Shown here one piece after another: positions 7,786 to 15,138 of a DNA stretch of 49,754 nucleotides (positions are counted from its first letter, which is position 1; the number at the start of each line of letters is the position of its first letter). The stretch covers positions 1-49,754 of the forward strand of contig NZ_VCKX01000061.1 of assembly GCF_005889725.1 (NCBI RefSeq), written 5' to 3'. The position numbers were made by a program, and so were the translations under genes. Source of the DNA: Nonomuraea zeae (GTDB lineage: Bacteria; Actinomycetota; Actinomycetes; Streptosporangiales; Streptosporangiaceae). Under the pieces are notes generated by a model. The model was not told the DNA's origin, ran no database searches, and saw only the letters and a list, made by a program, of their open reading frames with translations.

Positions 7786-8184
7786 TCAGCTTGCCGGGAG
7801 CACTGCGTACAGGTCGACACCGTTGCCGTCCGGGTCGGCCACGATCGCGCACCGCATGCCCCAGAAGGCGTCGAACGGCTCGGCGATCCCGCGATGGCCG
7901 GCCTCGACGAGCTCGGCGTACTTGGCGTCGACGTCGGCGGGCCCCTCGAACTCGAAGCACAGCAGGGTGCGCGGCCCGCCGGCCGGCGCGCTCCAGCCCG
8001 GCAGGAACGGCGTGCGGAACGCCTCCGTGTCCAGCATCACGTGCAGCCCGCCCGGCAGGTCGCAGCCGGCGTGCTCGGGCGTGCCCGGGTCGAGCTTGAA
8101 CGCCAGCCCGAGGCGGGCGTAGAAGGCGATGGCGGCGTCCATGTCGGAGACCACGAGGTCGATGGTGTTCAGCGTCGGATTCAT
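7786..8184 (-). CDS. VOC/glyoxalase-superfamily protein
   Basis: 132 aa from ATG 8184, preceded by GGGAG about 8 nt upstream; a longer in-frame start at 8241 lacks support. It shows the paired beta-alpha-beta-beta-beta modules of the vicinal oxygen chelate fold: N-terminal NTIDLVVSDMDAAIAFYARLG and C-terminal RCAIVADPDGNGVDLYAVLP. Metal ligands of classical glyoxalase I are not all evident (a His pair is lacking), so it may be a bleomycin-resistance-like binding protein or an uncharacterised enzyme. It is the first gene of the VOC-YCII-ECF42 operon. Confidence 0.82.
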   Translation of the reverse strand: MNPTLNTIDLVVSDMDAAIAFYARLGLAFKLDPGTPEHAGCDLPGGLHVMLDTEAFRTPFLPGWSAPAGGPRTLLCFEFEGPADVDAKYAELVEAGHRGIAEPFDAFWGMRCAIVADPDGNGVDLYAVLPAS

Positions 8185-8419
8185 GACTCGCTCCCGGTCG
8201 AGGTCCTGGGGGCCGTATTCGCGGACGGCCTTCACCAGCAAGACGATCGGCGGTCACGCCGATACGACACCGGCGAGCAACTTCCTGAGGGACGTTCTGC
8301 GACGATCGCGTCATGAGAGGGGTCGTTCGCGGGGAGCGAAATCCTGGCTGCCTCGATCGGTGAAGGCTGCGGGGTTTGCGGCGGAGTAACGGTGTACCGG
8401 AAGAAGGGAATCGTTGCGG

Positions 8420-9010
8420 ATGACCGCTCCCCCTGACACGCCGGCGAGGTTGGACGATGCGACGTTCATCGAAGAGTCGCTGCATCGTCCCCAAGCCTTC
8501 GCCGTGCTTTACGACCGCTATTTCGGCGACATATACCGCTATGTTGCCGGGCGTGCCGGGCCGCAGACGGCTGACGATCTCGCTGCTGAGACGTTCCTCG
8601 TGGCCTTTCGCAAGCGGGAGACGTTCGACCCGGCCCGTGGCGCCGTACGCCAGTGGTTGTACGGGATCGCGACCAACCTGGTGGCGCAGCACCGCAGGAG
8701 CGAGATGCGCAAGCTCGAAGCCCTGGCCAGGGCGCTGGCCGAGGTCCAGACCGAGGACGGGCACGAGGACCGGGTGACGGAGCGGATGGCCGCGGCCGGC
8801 GCCCAGCGGCGGCTCGTGGCGGAGCTGGAGAGGCTGCCCGACGGCGATCGCGACGTGCTGCTCCTGGTCGCCCTGGCCAACCTCAGCTATGAGGAGGTCG
8901 CGCAGGCCCTCGGCATCCCGTATGGCACGGTCGGCTCCCGCCTCAACCGGGTGCGCAGAAAGCTGCGAACGGCACTGTACGACATCACCGATGGGAGGAC
9001 CGATGGCTGA
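8420..9010 (+). CDS. ECF sigma factor (sigma-70 family)
   Basis: 196 aa from ATG 8420; a TTG at 8414 in the same frame is closer to the AAGGG and cannot be excluded. Region 2 (AFAVLYDRYFGDIYRYVAGRAG ... DDLAAETFLVAFRKR ... AVRQWLYGIATNLVAQHRR) and region 4 (LSYEEVAQALGIPYGTVGSRLNRVRRKLR) are complete. There is no C-terminal extension. The next gene starts 8 bp inside this one and encodes a one-pass membrane protein, the usual position of a regulator of the sigma factor. It is divergent from the VOC-YCII-ECF42 operon. Confidence 0.88.
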   Translation: MTAPPDTPARLDDATFIEESLHRPQAFAVLYDRYFGDIYRYVAGRAGPQTADDLAAETFLVAFRKRETFDPARGAVRQWLYGIATNLVAQHRRSEMRKLEALARALAEVQTEDGHEDRVTERMAAAGAQRRLVAELERLPDGDRDVLLLVALANLSYEEVAQALGIPYGTVGSRLNRVRRKLRTALYDITDGRTDG

Positions 9011-10400
9011 GCACGACGATCACCAGGATGCCGGGCACCCGACGGGGCATCCGACGGGGCATCCGACCGGGCATCCGACCGGGCACCTGGCCGGGCATCT
9101 GGCCGAGCACGGAGAGCTGCGCGCGGTGCGCGACCTGCTCGGCCTGCCGGAGCCGTCGCTCGACACGGTGATCAACGGACGTGCCCGGTTGCTGGCCGAG
9201 ATGGCTGGGGCGACTGCCTCCCCACCCGAAAAGACCGCGCCCGCCGGATCCACCGCGCCCGCCGGAATTATCGCGCCCGCCGGATCCACCGCGCCCGCCG
9301 GAATTATCGCGCCCGGCGGATCCACCGCGCCCGCCGCGCTCGGCAGGTCCACTGGGACGGGCGGCGGCACGCGGAAGAGGTGGCGGCGGCTGGCCGGGGG
9401 CGGGATGGGCCTGGCCGCGGCGGTGGCCGCGATCGTCGTGGGCACCGCCGTGGCGCTGCCGGGCGCCGAGATCACCGCGACGCCGCTCGGCACCCCGCCG
9501 CCGTCGGCCACGGCCTCGAAGGTCCCGGAGCCCCGACCGACCGCCAGCCAGATCCTGCTCGCCGCCGCCACGGCCATGGCCAGGGCGCGCGCGAGCGGCG
9601 ACTACTGGCGCACCACCACGGTCAGCCAGTCGATGCGGGTCGACCCCACCGGCAGCTACGTGCTCCGGACGAGCAGGTCCGAGGAGATGTGGCTGGCACA
9701 GCGACCGGACTACCAGAGCTGGCGGATCACGCGGTACCTCGGCACCGAGCCGGCGACCCCCGAGGATCGGGCGGCCTGGCAGGCGGCGGGCGCGCCGGGC
9801 AGCTGGAGCTATCCCATGGGCAATACGAGCGAGACGGTCGAGGCCGCGGCGGAGGAGCCGAGGGCCGGGCGGCTGCGCGGCGGCTGGAAGGGCTCGGGCG
9901 GGAGCCTCACCAAGCAGCTGATGACCTGGAAGGAGCTGCGCGAGATCCCCGGCGAGCCGGACGAGCTGCGGGCCTACCTGGAGGAACGCATCACGAATCG
10001 GGCGAAGAAGTACCCGAGGGTCGATCTGAGCCGGGAGATGGAGTCGCGCCTGCGGGCCTCCTGCATGGAGATACTCGGCGGGCTGGCCGTGTCGCCCGAG
10101 GTCCGCGCTTCGGCGTTCCGCATCCTCGCCTCGCTGCCCGGCATGCGCGCGGAGGGCGAGGTGACCGACCCGCTGGGCCGTCGCGGGCAGGCGCTCGGCT
10201 ACCAGGTGGACTCCGGCCAGGGCGAGGTGGTCGACGTCCGGTTCGTGGTGGATCCTGATGCCGGGCTTCCCCTCGCGCAGATGACGACCACCTCGGAGGA
10301 GCTCGCGGACGGCCGGCGGGCCGAGCTCAGCTACTCCACCGCCTACCAGGCCGTCGGCTGGACGGACGAGCGACCCGACCTGCCGGCCCGGCGGGATTGA
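9003..10400 (+). CDS. CU044_5270-type membrane protein with His-rich repeat N-terminus
   Basis: 465 aa. ATG 9003 follows GGGAGGACCG and overlaps the sigma gene by 8 bp. The order is: a His-rich cytosolic head (residues 4-36) with four GHPT and two GHLA tetrapeptides; a helical segment (GELRAVRDLLGLPEP) typical of the family; an Ala/Pro repeat linker (82-115, unit GSTAPAGIIAPA); one TM helix (about 132-154); and an extracytoplasmic C-terminal domain of about 300 aa. The family is found behind ECF sigma factors in actinobacteria and is often presumed to control them, though no zinc-finger anti-sigma motif is present. The His array could sense metal ions; this is inference. Confidence 0.72.
   Translation: MAEHDDHQDAGHPTGHPTGHPTGHPTGHLAGHLAEHGELRAVRDLLGLPEPSLDTVINGRARLLAEMAGATASPPEKTAPAGSTAPAGIIAPAGSTAPAGIIAPGGSTAPAALGRSTGTGGGTRKRWRRLAGGGMGLAAAVAAIVVGTAVALPGAEITATPLGTPPPSATASKVPEPRPTASQILLAAATAMARARASGDYWRTTTVSQSMRVDPTGSYVLRTSRSEEMWLAQRPDYQSWRITRYLGTEPATPEDRAAWQAAGAPGSWSYPMGNTSETVEAAAEEPRAGRLRGGWKGSGGSLTKQLMTWKELREIPGEPDELRAYLEERITNRAKKYPRVDLSREMESRLRASCMEILGGLAVSPEVRASAFRILASLPGMRAEGEVTDPLGRRGQALGYQVDSGQGEVVDVRFVVDPDAGLPLAQMTTTSEELADGRRAELSYSTAYQAVGWTDERPDLPARRD
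9033..9104 (+). repeat. Six 12-bp tandem units encoding a histidine every four residues
   Basis: In-frame 12-bp units encode GHPT four times and GHLA twice. The units differ by silent changes (cat/cac, acg/acc), so the array is not a fresh duplication and the His spacing appears retained. Confidence 0.8.
9246..9344 (+). repeat. 36-bp tandem repeat encoding an Ala/Pro-rich linker
   Basis: Two full copies and one partial copy of a 36-bp unit encode GSTAPAGIIAP(A/G) just before the transmembrane helix. The linker is probably disordered. The BamHI-like GGATCC and the AATTATC stretch recur in each unit and are lower in GC than the surroundings. Confidence 0.75.
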
Positions 10401-10496
10401 CCGGGCGGCGGGCCGCCACGCGCTCAGGCTGGCGGGCCGCCACGTGCTCGGCGGAGGGCCGGGAGGACCTTAGGCTGGAGGGTCGGGAGGACGGGG

Positions 10497-11329
10497 ATGC
10501 CGGCAGTTCGCACAGGCGGGACGGGGGAGACGCCGCTGGTGTTCCTGCACGGCGGCTCCGGATCATGGCGGATGGGCGGCGAGCTGCTGGCCGCCCTGTC
10601 GCCGCACGTCCGCTGGTGGGCCGTGGACCTGCCGGGCCACGGCGACTCCCCGCCGGGCCGCTACGACCTGGCGGGCGCCGGCCGGGCGCTCGCCGGATGG
10701 GCCGCCGGGCTCGACCGTCCCGCGTGGTGGTACGGGCATTCGTACGGCGGGCAGGTCGCGCTGGCCGCCGCCGGGCTACGGCCCGAGGCGTTCGCCGGCC
10801 TGATCATCGGCGACGCCCCGCTGGCACCGGAGCGCATGTACCGGCTGCTGGAGCAGTCGGCCGGGCGGCTGCGGCGCTGGCGGGGGTGGTGCGGCCGGCC
10901 CGAGCCCGAGCTGCTGGAGCTGCTCGGCCGGGAGGACGCGGGCGGCCGGACCTTCGCCGACCTGCTGGGCCCCGCCCACCCGTACCTGGTGAACCTGGCG
11001 TACTCGCTGCACCGCCACGACCCCGGCTTCCTCGACGCGCTCCTGGATCATCCCGAGAGCGTCTACGGCGACCTCGGGCACGCGGGTGCCTGGCTCAGCG
11101 CGGTGCCGGGGCCGGTGCTGCTCCTGCGCGGCGATCCCGCCGCCGAGGCGCTGGCCGGCGACGACGACGCGTCACTCGTACGCGCGCACGGGGGAGAGGT
11201 CCGCACGGTGGCAGGCGTCGGGCACGGCCTGCACCACGCGGCCCCGCCGAGATCGCCGAGCACATCATCGCGTTCATCCGCGAGACCGAGCATCCGGCCG
11301 GCGGGCCGCGCCCAGACCGCCGGCGGTGA
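10497..11329 (+). pseudogene. Alpha/beta hydrolase with a C-terminal frameshift
   Basis: ATG 10497 follows GGGAGGACGGGG. The frame encodes a canonical alpha/beta hydrolase: HGGSGSW oxyanion region, DLPGHGDS, nucleophile elbow GHSYGG, and the late VGHGLHH histidine. At the CCCC run at 11242-11245 the frame is lost. The expected C-terminus (AEIAEHIIAFIRETEHP..., stop 11327-11329) continues in the -1 frame. Adding one C restores one 278-aa protein. Without the base the frame runs on through the antisense SDR gene, which is not credible. This is either a single-base homopolymer assembly error or a recent inactivation that truncates only the last helix. Confidence 0.75.
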
Positions 11330-11336
11330 GCTCACC
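11325..11336. repeat. 12-bp perfect palindrome at the end of the hydrolase frame
   Basis: GGTGAGCTCACC overlaps the hydrolase stop codon and precedes the 14-bp tandem repeats. It may be part of a terminator or a binding site; nothing further can be said. Confidence 0.4.
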
Positions 11337-11338
11337 CG

Positions 11339-11401
11339 CGGCCCGAACGCATCGGCCCGAACGCATCGGCCCGAACGCATCGGCCCGAGCGCATCGGCCC
11401 G
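11339..11401. repeat. 4.5 tandem copies of a 14-bp unit between convergent genes
   Basis: The unit CGGCCCGAACGCAT is repeated four times (the fourth has GAGC for GAAC) plus a 7-bp partial copy. The unit length is not a multiple of three and the stretch is intergenic, between the hydrolase stop and the SDR stop (11412), so it is not constrained by coding. Confidence 0.85.
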
Positions 11402-11411
11402 CCGCCGGCGG

Positions 11412-12185
11412 TCAGGCGGCCTGCCCGGTGGGCATGATGGTGACCTGCTGGAGGTTCACCCGCGGCGGCAGGCTCGCGACGAACCCGACGGTCCGCGCCA
11501 CGTCCTCCGGCGTGAGCCACTCCATCTCCTGCTTGGAGCCCTCCAGCCAGGCCAGCGCGCCCTCGTCCGTGACGTGGCTCTGCAGCTCGGTCCCGACGAT
11601 GCCCGGCTCGATCGCCGACACCCGGACGTTCTGCTGGCCCAGCTCGGCGCGCAGATGCCGGGACAGGTGGGTGACGTACGCCTTGGTCGCGGAGTACACG
11701 GCGAAGTTCGGGAAGATGTTCTGCGCCGCGATCGACGAGGTGTTGATCAGGTCGGCCACCCCGCGCCGGCCGGCCTCGATCAGCTGGGGGACGAACGCGC
11801 CGATGACGTTCATCAGGCCGGTGACGTTGAGGTCGATCTGGTGCTGCCACTGGCCGGCGGCCAGCTCCTCGATCGGGGCGGGCAGCATCACGCCCGCGTT
11901 GTTGAAGAGCAGGTCGGCACCGCCCAGCTCGGCAGCCACCCGATCGGCGGCCGCCCGCACCGCCGCCACGTCGGTCACGTCGGCGGCCAGCGCCAGGGCC
12001 TGGCCGCCGTTCTTGCCGATCCTGGCGACCAGATCGTCCAGCCGCTCCGCACGCCGGGCCAGGACGACGACCCGTGCGCCCAGCTCGGCCAGATGTTCGG
12101 CCGAGGCGGCGCCGATTCCGCTGGAGGCGCCGGTGACGACGGCGACGCGGCCGGCGAGCGGGAGGGCAGAGGTTCGCGTGGTCAT
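11412..12185 (-). CDS. Short-chain dehydrogenase/reductase (SDR)
   Basis: 257 aa, ATG 12185 with GGAAGG upstream. Classical SDR: cofactor motif TGASSGIG (about residues 18-25), NNAG (about 94-97), catalytic Ser in INTSSIAA, and YSATK with Tyr and Lys. The basic residues after the second beta strand (ARRAERL) point to NADP(H). Substrate unknown. It is transcribed divergently from a MmyB-type regulator at 12374, a pairing repeated elsewhere in this window, which suggests the regulator controls it. Confidence 0.9.
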   Translation of the reverse strand: MTTRTSALPLAGRVAVVTGASSGIGAASAEHLAELGARVVVLARRAERLDDLVARIGKNGGQALALAADVTDVAAVRAAADRVAAELGGADLLFNNAGVMLPAPIEELAAGQWQHQIDLNVTGLMNVIGAFVPQLIEAGRRGVADLINTSSIAAQNIFPNFAVYSATKAYVTHLSRHLRAELGQQNVRVSAIEPGIVGTELQSHVTDEGALAWLEGSKQEMEWLTPEDVARTVGFVASLPPRVNLQQVTIMPTGQAA

Positions 12186-12373
12186 GAGTGCACACCTTCC
12201 GAGGTGAGTGGGAGAGCACCGGCGGTCGCCGTGCCCTGTAACCAGCACACCAGCCGGCCGGCCGGCGCGGGCCGCCCGGCCGGGCCCTGACCAGGCAGGT
12301 CCGCGCGAGGCAGGTACTGGCAGGGCCACCCCCGCCGTGTGAGGGACCCGCCGGGAGTCGGCACACTGGGCGG

Positions 12374-13219
12374 ATGGACCGTAGCCGCGAGCTCGCCGAC
12401 TTCCTGCGCTCACGCCGTGCCCGGATCACCCCCGACCGCACGGGGCTGCCCGCCGACGGCCGGGCCCGCCGCGTGCCCGGCCTGCGCCGCGACGAGGTCG
12501 CCAGGCTGGCCGGCGTCAGCACCGAGTACTACACCCGCCTCGAACAGGGCCGCGCCGGCAACCCGTCATCCGAGGTCACCGAGGCACTCGCGCGGGCGCT
12601 CGACCTCGACCCGGCCGAGCGCGAGCACCTCATCGACCTGCTGGTCCGCCCCGCCCGGCGGGCCCCGATCAGCCCGCAGCGGGTCCGGCCGGGGCTCCAT
12701 CTGATGTTGCAGACACTCGACAGCGTGCCGGCCTTCATCCTCGGCCGCCGTACGGACGTCCTGGCCGCCAACCGCCTCGCCCGCGAGGTACTGACCGACT
12801 TCGACGCCCTTCCCGTGCCGCACCGCAACCTCGCCCGCTACTACCTGCTGGACCCGGCGGCGCGCAGCCGTACCGGCGACTGGGAGCGCATCGCCGCGGA
12901 GACCGTCGCCATCCTGCGCCTCGAAGCCGGCCGCTACCCGCACGACCGCCGCCTCGCCGACCTCGTCGGCGAGCTGACGCTGCGCTCGCCCGAGTTCAGC
13001 TCGTGGTGGAACGACCACCGCGTGCTGCGCCGCACGCACGGCACCAAGCTCTACCACCACCCCCTCGTCGGCGAGCTGCACTTCTCCTACGAGTCCCTCC
13101 AGCCTCCCGGCGACACCGACCAGACCCTGTGCGTCTACAACGTCGAGCCCGGCTCGCCGACCGCCCGGGCCCTGCAGCTCCTCGCCGGCTGGACAGGGGA
13201 CGTCGGCGCGGCCACGTGA
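12374..13219 (+). CDS. XRE-family regulator with MmyB-like ligand-binding domain
   Basis: 281 aa. An N-terminal helix-turn-helix (RVPGLRRDEVARLAGVSTEYYTRLEQGRAGNPSSEVTEALARAL, about residues 35-78) is followed by a MmyB-type PAS-like domain (DSVPAFILGRRTDVLAANRLAREVL ... W ... HPLVGELHFSYESL) that in this family is thought to bind small hydrophobic ligands. It is divergent from the SDR gene with 188 bp between, and is therefore its likely regulator. A second copy of this arrangement is at 47.3-49.0 kb. Confidence 0.88.
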   Translation: MDRSRELADFLRSRRARITPDRTGLPADGRARRVPGLRRDEVARLAGVSTEYYTRLEQGRAGNPSSEVTEALARALDLDPAEREHLIDLLVRPARRAPISPQRVRPGLHLMLQTLDSVPAFILGRRTDVLAANRLAREVLTDFDALPVPHRNLARYYLLDPAARSRTGDWERIAAETVAILRLEAGRYPHDRRLADLVGELTLRSPEFSSWWNDHRVLRRTHGTKLYHHPLVGELHFSYESLQPPGDTDQTLCVYNVEPGSPTARALQLLAGWTGDVGAAT

Positions 13220-13308
13220 TCAGCGGATGCCGGGAAGCGACCGGCGGCCTGCCGGGCGCCTACACTTATGGCTCATATGTTCGGACGAGACACGTGCAGG
13301 AGATCAAA

Positions 13309-13881
13309 GTGGCCGACGTCGTCCTCTTTCATCACGCCCAGGGCCTCACCTCAGGGGTCGCCGCCTTCGCCGAGGCGCTTCGCGGTGACGGGCACCTCGT
13401 GCACACGCCCGATCTCTACGACGGCCAGACCTTCGACACGCTGGAGGCGGGCCTGGCGCATTTCGACAAGCTCGGCGTCGACGAGCTCCTGGCGCGCGGT
13501 GCCCGCGCGGTCGCCGACCTGCCGGCCGAAGTCGTCTTCATCGGGCTCTCCCTGGGCGTGCTGAACGCGCAGCGGCTCGCCCAGACGCGGCCCGGCGCCC
13601 GCGGCGCCGTGCTCGTCGACTCGTGCGTCCCCGTCTCCTACTTCGGGGCGTGGCCCGCCGAGGTTCCGGTACGGATCCACGCCATGGACGCCGACCCCAT
13701 CTACAACGACGAAGGGGACGCCGAGGCGGCCCGCGGGCTGGTCGAGGAGGCTCCCGACGCCGAGCTGCACCTGTATCCCGGAGACCGGCACAACTTCGCC
13801 GACAATTCGCTGCCGTCCTACGACGCCGAGGCCGCCGGGCTGCTGCTGGAGCGTACGCTGGCGTTTCTCCGGTCGCGGTAG
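13309..13881 (+). CDS. Dienelactone-hydrolase-family protein
   Basis: 190 aa from GTG 13309, which has AGGAG 6 nt upstream; longer in-frame starts overlap the preceding gene and have no ribosome site. It shows the small alpha/beta-hydrolase core of the DLH family: VVLFHHAQGLTSG, TPDLYDGQTF, nucleophile elbow GLSLG, then a late Asp (MDADP) and His (GDRHNFAD). The nucleophile is Ser, not the Cys of classical dienelactone hydrolases, as in many actinobacterial homologues. Substrate unknown. It probably has its own promoter in the 90-bp gap after the MmyB regulator. Confidence 0.82.
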   Translation: MADVVLFHHAQGLTSGVAAFAEALRGDGHLVHTPDLYDGQTFDTLEAGLAHFDKLGVDELLARGARAVADLPAEVVFIGLSLGVLNAQRLAQTRPGARGAVLVDSCVPVSYFGAWPAEVPVRIHAMDADPIYNDEGDAEAARGLVEEAPDAELHLYPGDRHNFADNSLPSYDAEAAGLLLERTLAFLRSR

Positions 13882-13896
13882 GCGGGCGCCGATCGT

Positions 13897-13915
13897 CCGG
13901 CGGCCGGGCCGCCGG
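13897..13915. terminator. GC-rich hairpin between convergent genes
   Basis: CCGGCGGC (13897-13904) pairs with GCCGCCGG (13908-13915) across a 3-nt loop, between the DLH-like stop (13881) and the minus-strand aztD stop (13941). A second inverted repeat (13917-13924 with 13942-13949) overlaps the aztD stop. Likely bidirectional termination. Confidence 0.5.
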
Positions 13916-13940
13916 GAGCGGGTGCGTCACATCGGCCGGC

Positions 13941-15113
13941 TCACCCGCTGGTGCCGGTGAGCTCGTTCGGGCTGCGCGGCAGCGTCGCGGTCTTGCGGAC
14001 CGTCCCGGAGGCGAGGTCGATCGCGTGCAGCCGCTTCCCGGCCGGGTCGCTCACGTAGACCGTCCGACCGCGGGCGAAGATGTTCGGCCGGGGCTGCTGC
14101 CAGTCCAGCGGCTCGGTCCACTGGTCGAGCACCTTGACGGTTTTGACGGTCTTCGCCGTCGCCGGGTCGATCACGTGTACGGCGCCGTCGGTGCCGAGGA
14201 CGAGCGCCTCGCCCTGCGGGCCGCGGGCCAGGGAGCGGAAGGTGTAGCTGGTGCCGAGCTCCGCCAGCCGCATCTTCCCGCCCGCCGTGTCGATGAGCGA
14301 GACCTGGGTGGGGCGCTCCAGCTCGGCGTCGGGGTCCTTCTTGTAGTCCCCGAGCACGACGGGGGAGACGTCGGAGCCGGACTGGTTGCCGATCCGCCCG
14401 TACGCGTCCGGGCTGGCGATCTTGGTGATCTCGCCGTCCTTGTAGAGCAGGACGCCGTCCTCGCAGCCGATCACGACGGCCTCGCCCCGCGCGGTGGCCT
14501 CGCCGTGCACCCCGGGGCAGTCCTCGCTGCGGGTGATCTCCTTGCGGTCCCGGCCGAGGACGATGATGCCGGTGCGTTTCTCCTCGGTGCCGAGGGTGAC
14601 GACGAGCTCGCCGTTCGCCAGCTGGATCGCGACGCCGTGGTGCGGCGCGGCGGCGGTGTAGACCTCGCCCTTCGGCAGGCCGGCGGCCAGCTCCTGCGGC
14701 TTGAAGATCGTCACCTCGCCGGTGCCGTCCGCGAACAGGACGGTCGCGCCGGCGTGCCTGACGACGTGACCGGGCTTGGCGCCCTTGAACTCGTCGTTCT
14801 TCAGGGTCGCGGAGGCGGCGTCGAGCACGCGGAATCCGGTGGCGGTGGAGACCAGGACGTGCCGCTCGTCGCCGGCGGGGTTGACCCGGTTGTACCCGGG
14901 GAGGGGGATGTCCCCGGCGAGCTCCAGGCTCTGCCCGTCGACGACGTACAGGCCGCCGTCGTAGGTCAGGACGACGGGGTCCGTCACCGGTTCGCGGGCG
15001 GCGGCGGGTGCCGCCGCCGGATTCGGGGTGGCGGGCTGCTGGGATCCGCAGGCGGCGAGCAGGAGGCTCGCCGCGAGCAGCATCGCCGGGGTGGTCCGTG
15101 GCCGGACTGTCAT
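13941..15113 (-). CDS. aztD: AztD-like zinc metallochaperone lipoprotein (copy 1)
   Basis: 390 aa. Signal with lipobox (LLLAACGS) gives a Cys-anchored lipoprotein. The mature part is a WD40/seven-bladed-propeller-like protein of the AztD family, with repeated strands (FRVLDAAS, VHVIDPAT, LHAIDLAS) and conserved metal-site candidates APHHG and CPGVHGEA followed by VIGCEDGVLLY. AztD hands Zn2+ to the AztC binding protein outside the membrane. It is the last gene of the aztB-aztD2-aztC-aztD1 transcript, 25 bp after aztC. It lacks the N-terminal DHxxHxH loop seen in the second copy. Confidence 0.82.
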   Translation of the reverse strand: MTVRPRTTPAMLLAASLLLAACGSQQPATPNPAAAPAAAREPVTDPVVLTYDGGLYVVDGQSLELAGDIPLPGYNRVNPAGDERHVLVSTATGFRVLDAASATLKNDEFKGAKPGHVVRHAGATVLFADGTGEVTIFKPQELAAGLPKGEVYTAAAPHHGVAIQLANGELVVTLGTEEKRTGIIVLGRDRKEITRSEDCPGVHGEATARGEAVVIGCEDGVLLYKDGEITKIASPDAYGRIGNQSGSDVSPVVLGDYKKDPDAELERPTQVSLIDTAGGKMRLAELGTSYTFRSLARGPQGEALVLGTDGAVHVIDPATAKTVKTVKVLDQWTEPLDWQQPRPNIFARGRTVYVSDPAGKRLHAIDLASGTVRKTATLPRSPNELTGTSG

Positions 15114-15138
15114 GTTTCGTACGCCTTTCGAGGGGTTT

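Noticed and set aside
11339..11401. CRISPR-like repeat array
   Set aside because: Units are 14 bp, directly adjacent and without spacers, and no cas gene is present. It is a simple tandem repeat.
10497..12290. 597-codon open frame running from the hydrolase through the SDR gene
   Set aside because: After the CCCC run it is non-homologous and antisense to a well-supported SDR. It is a frameshift read-through.
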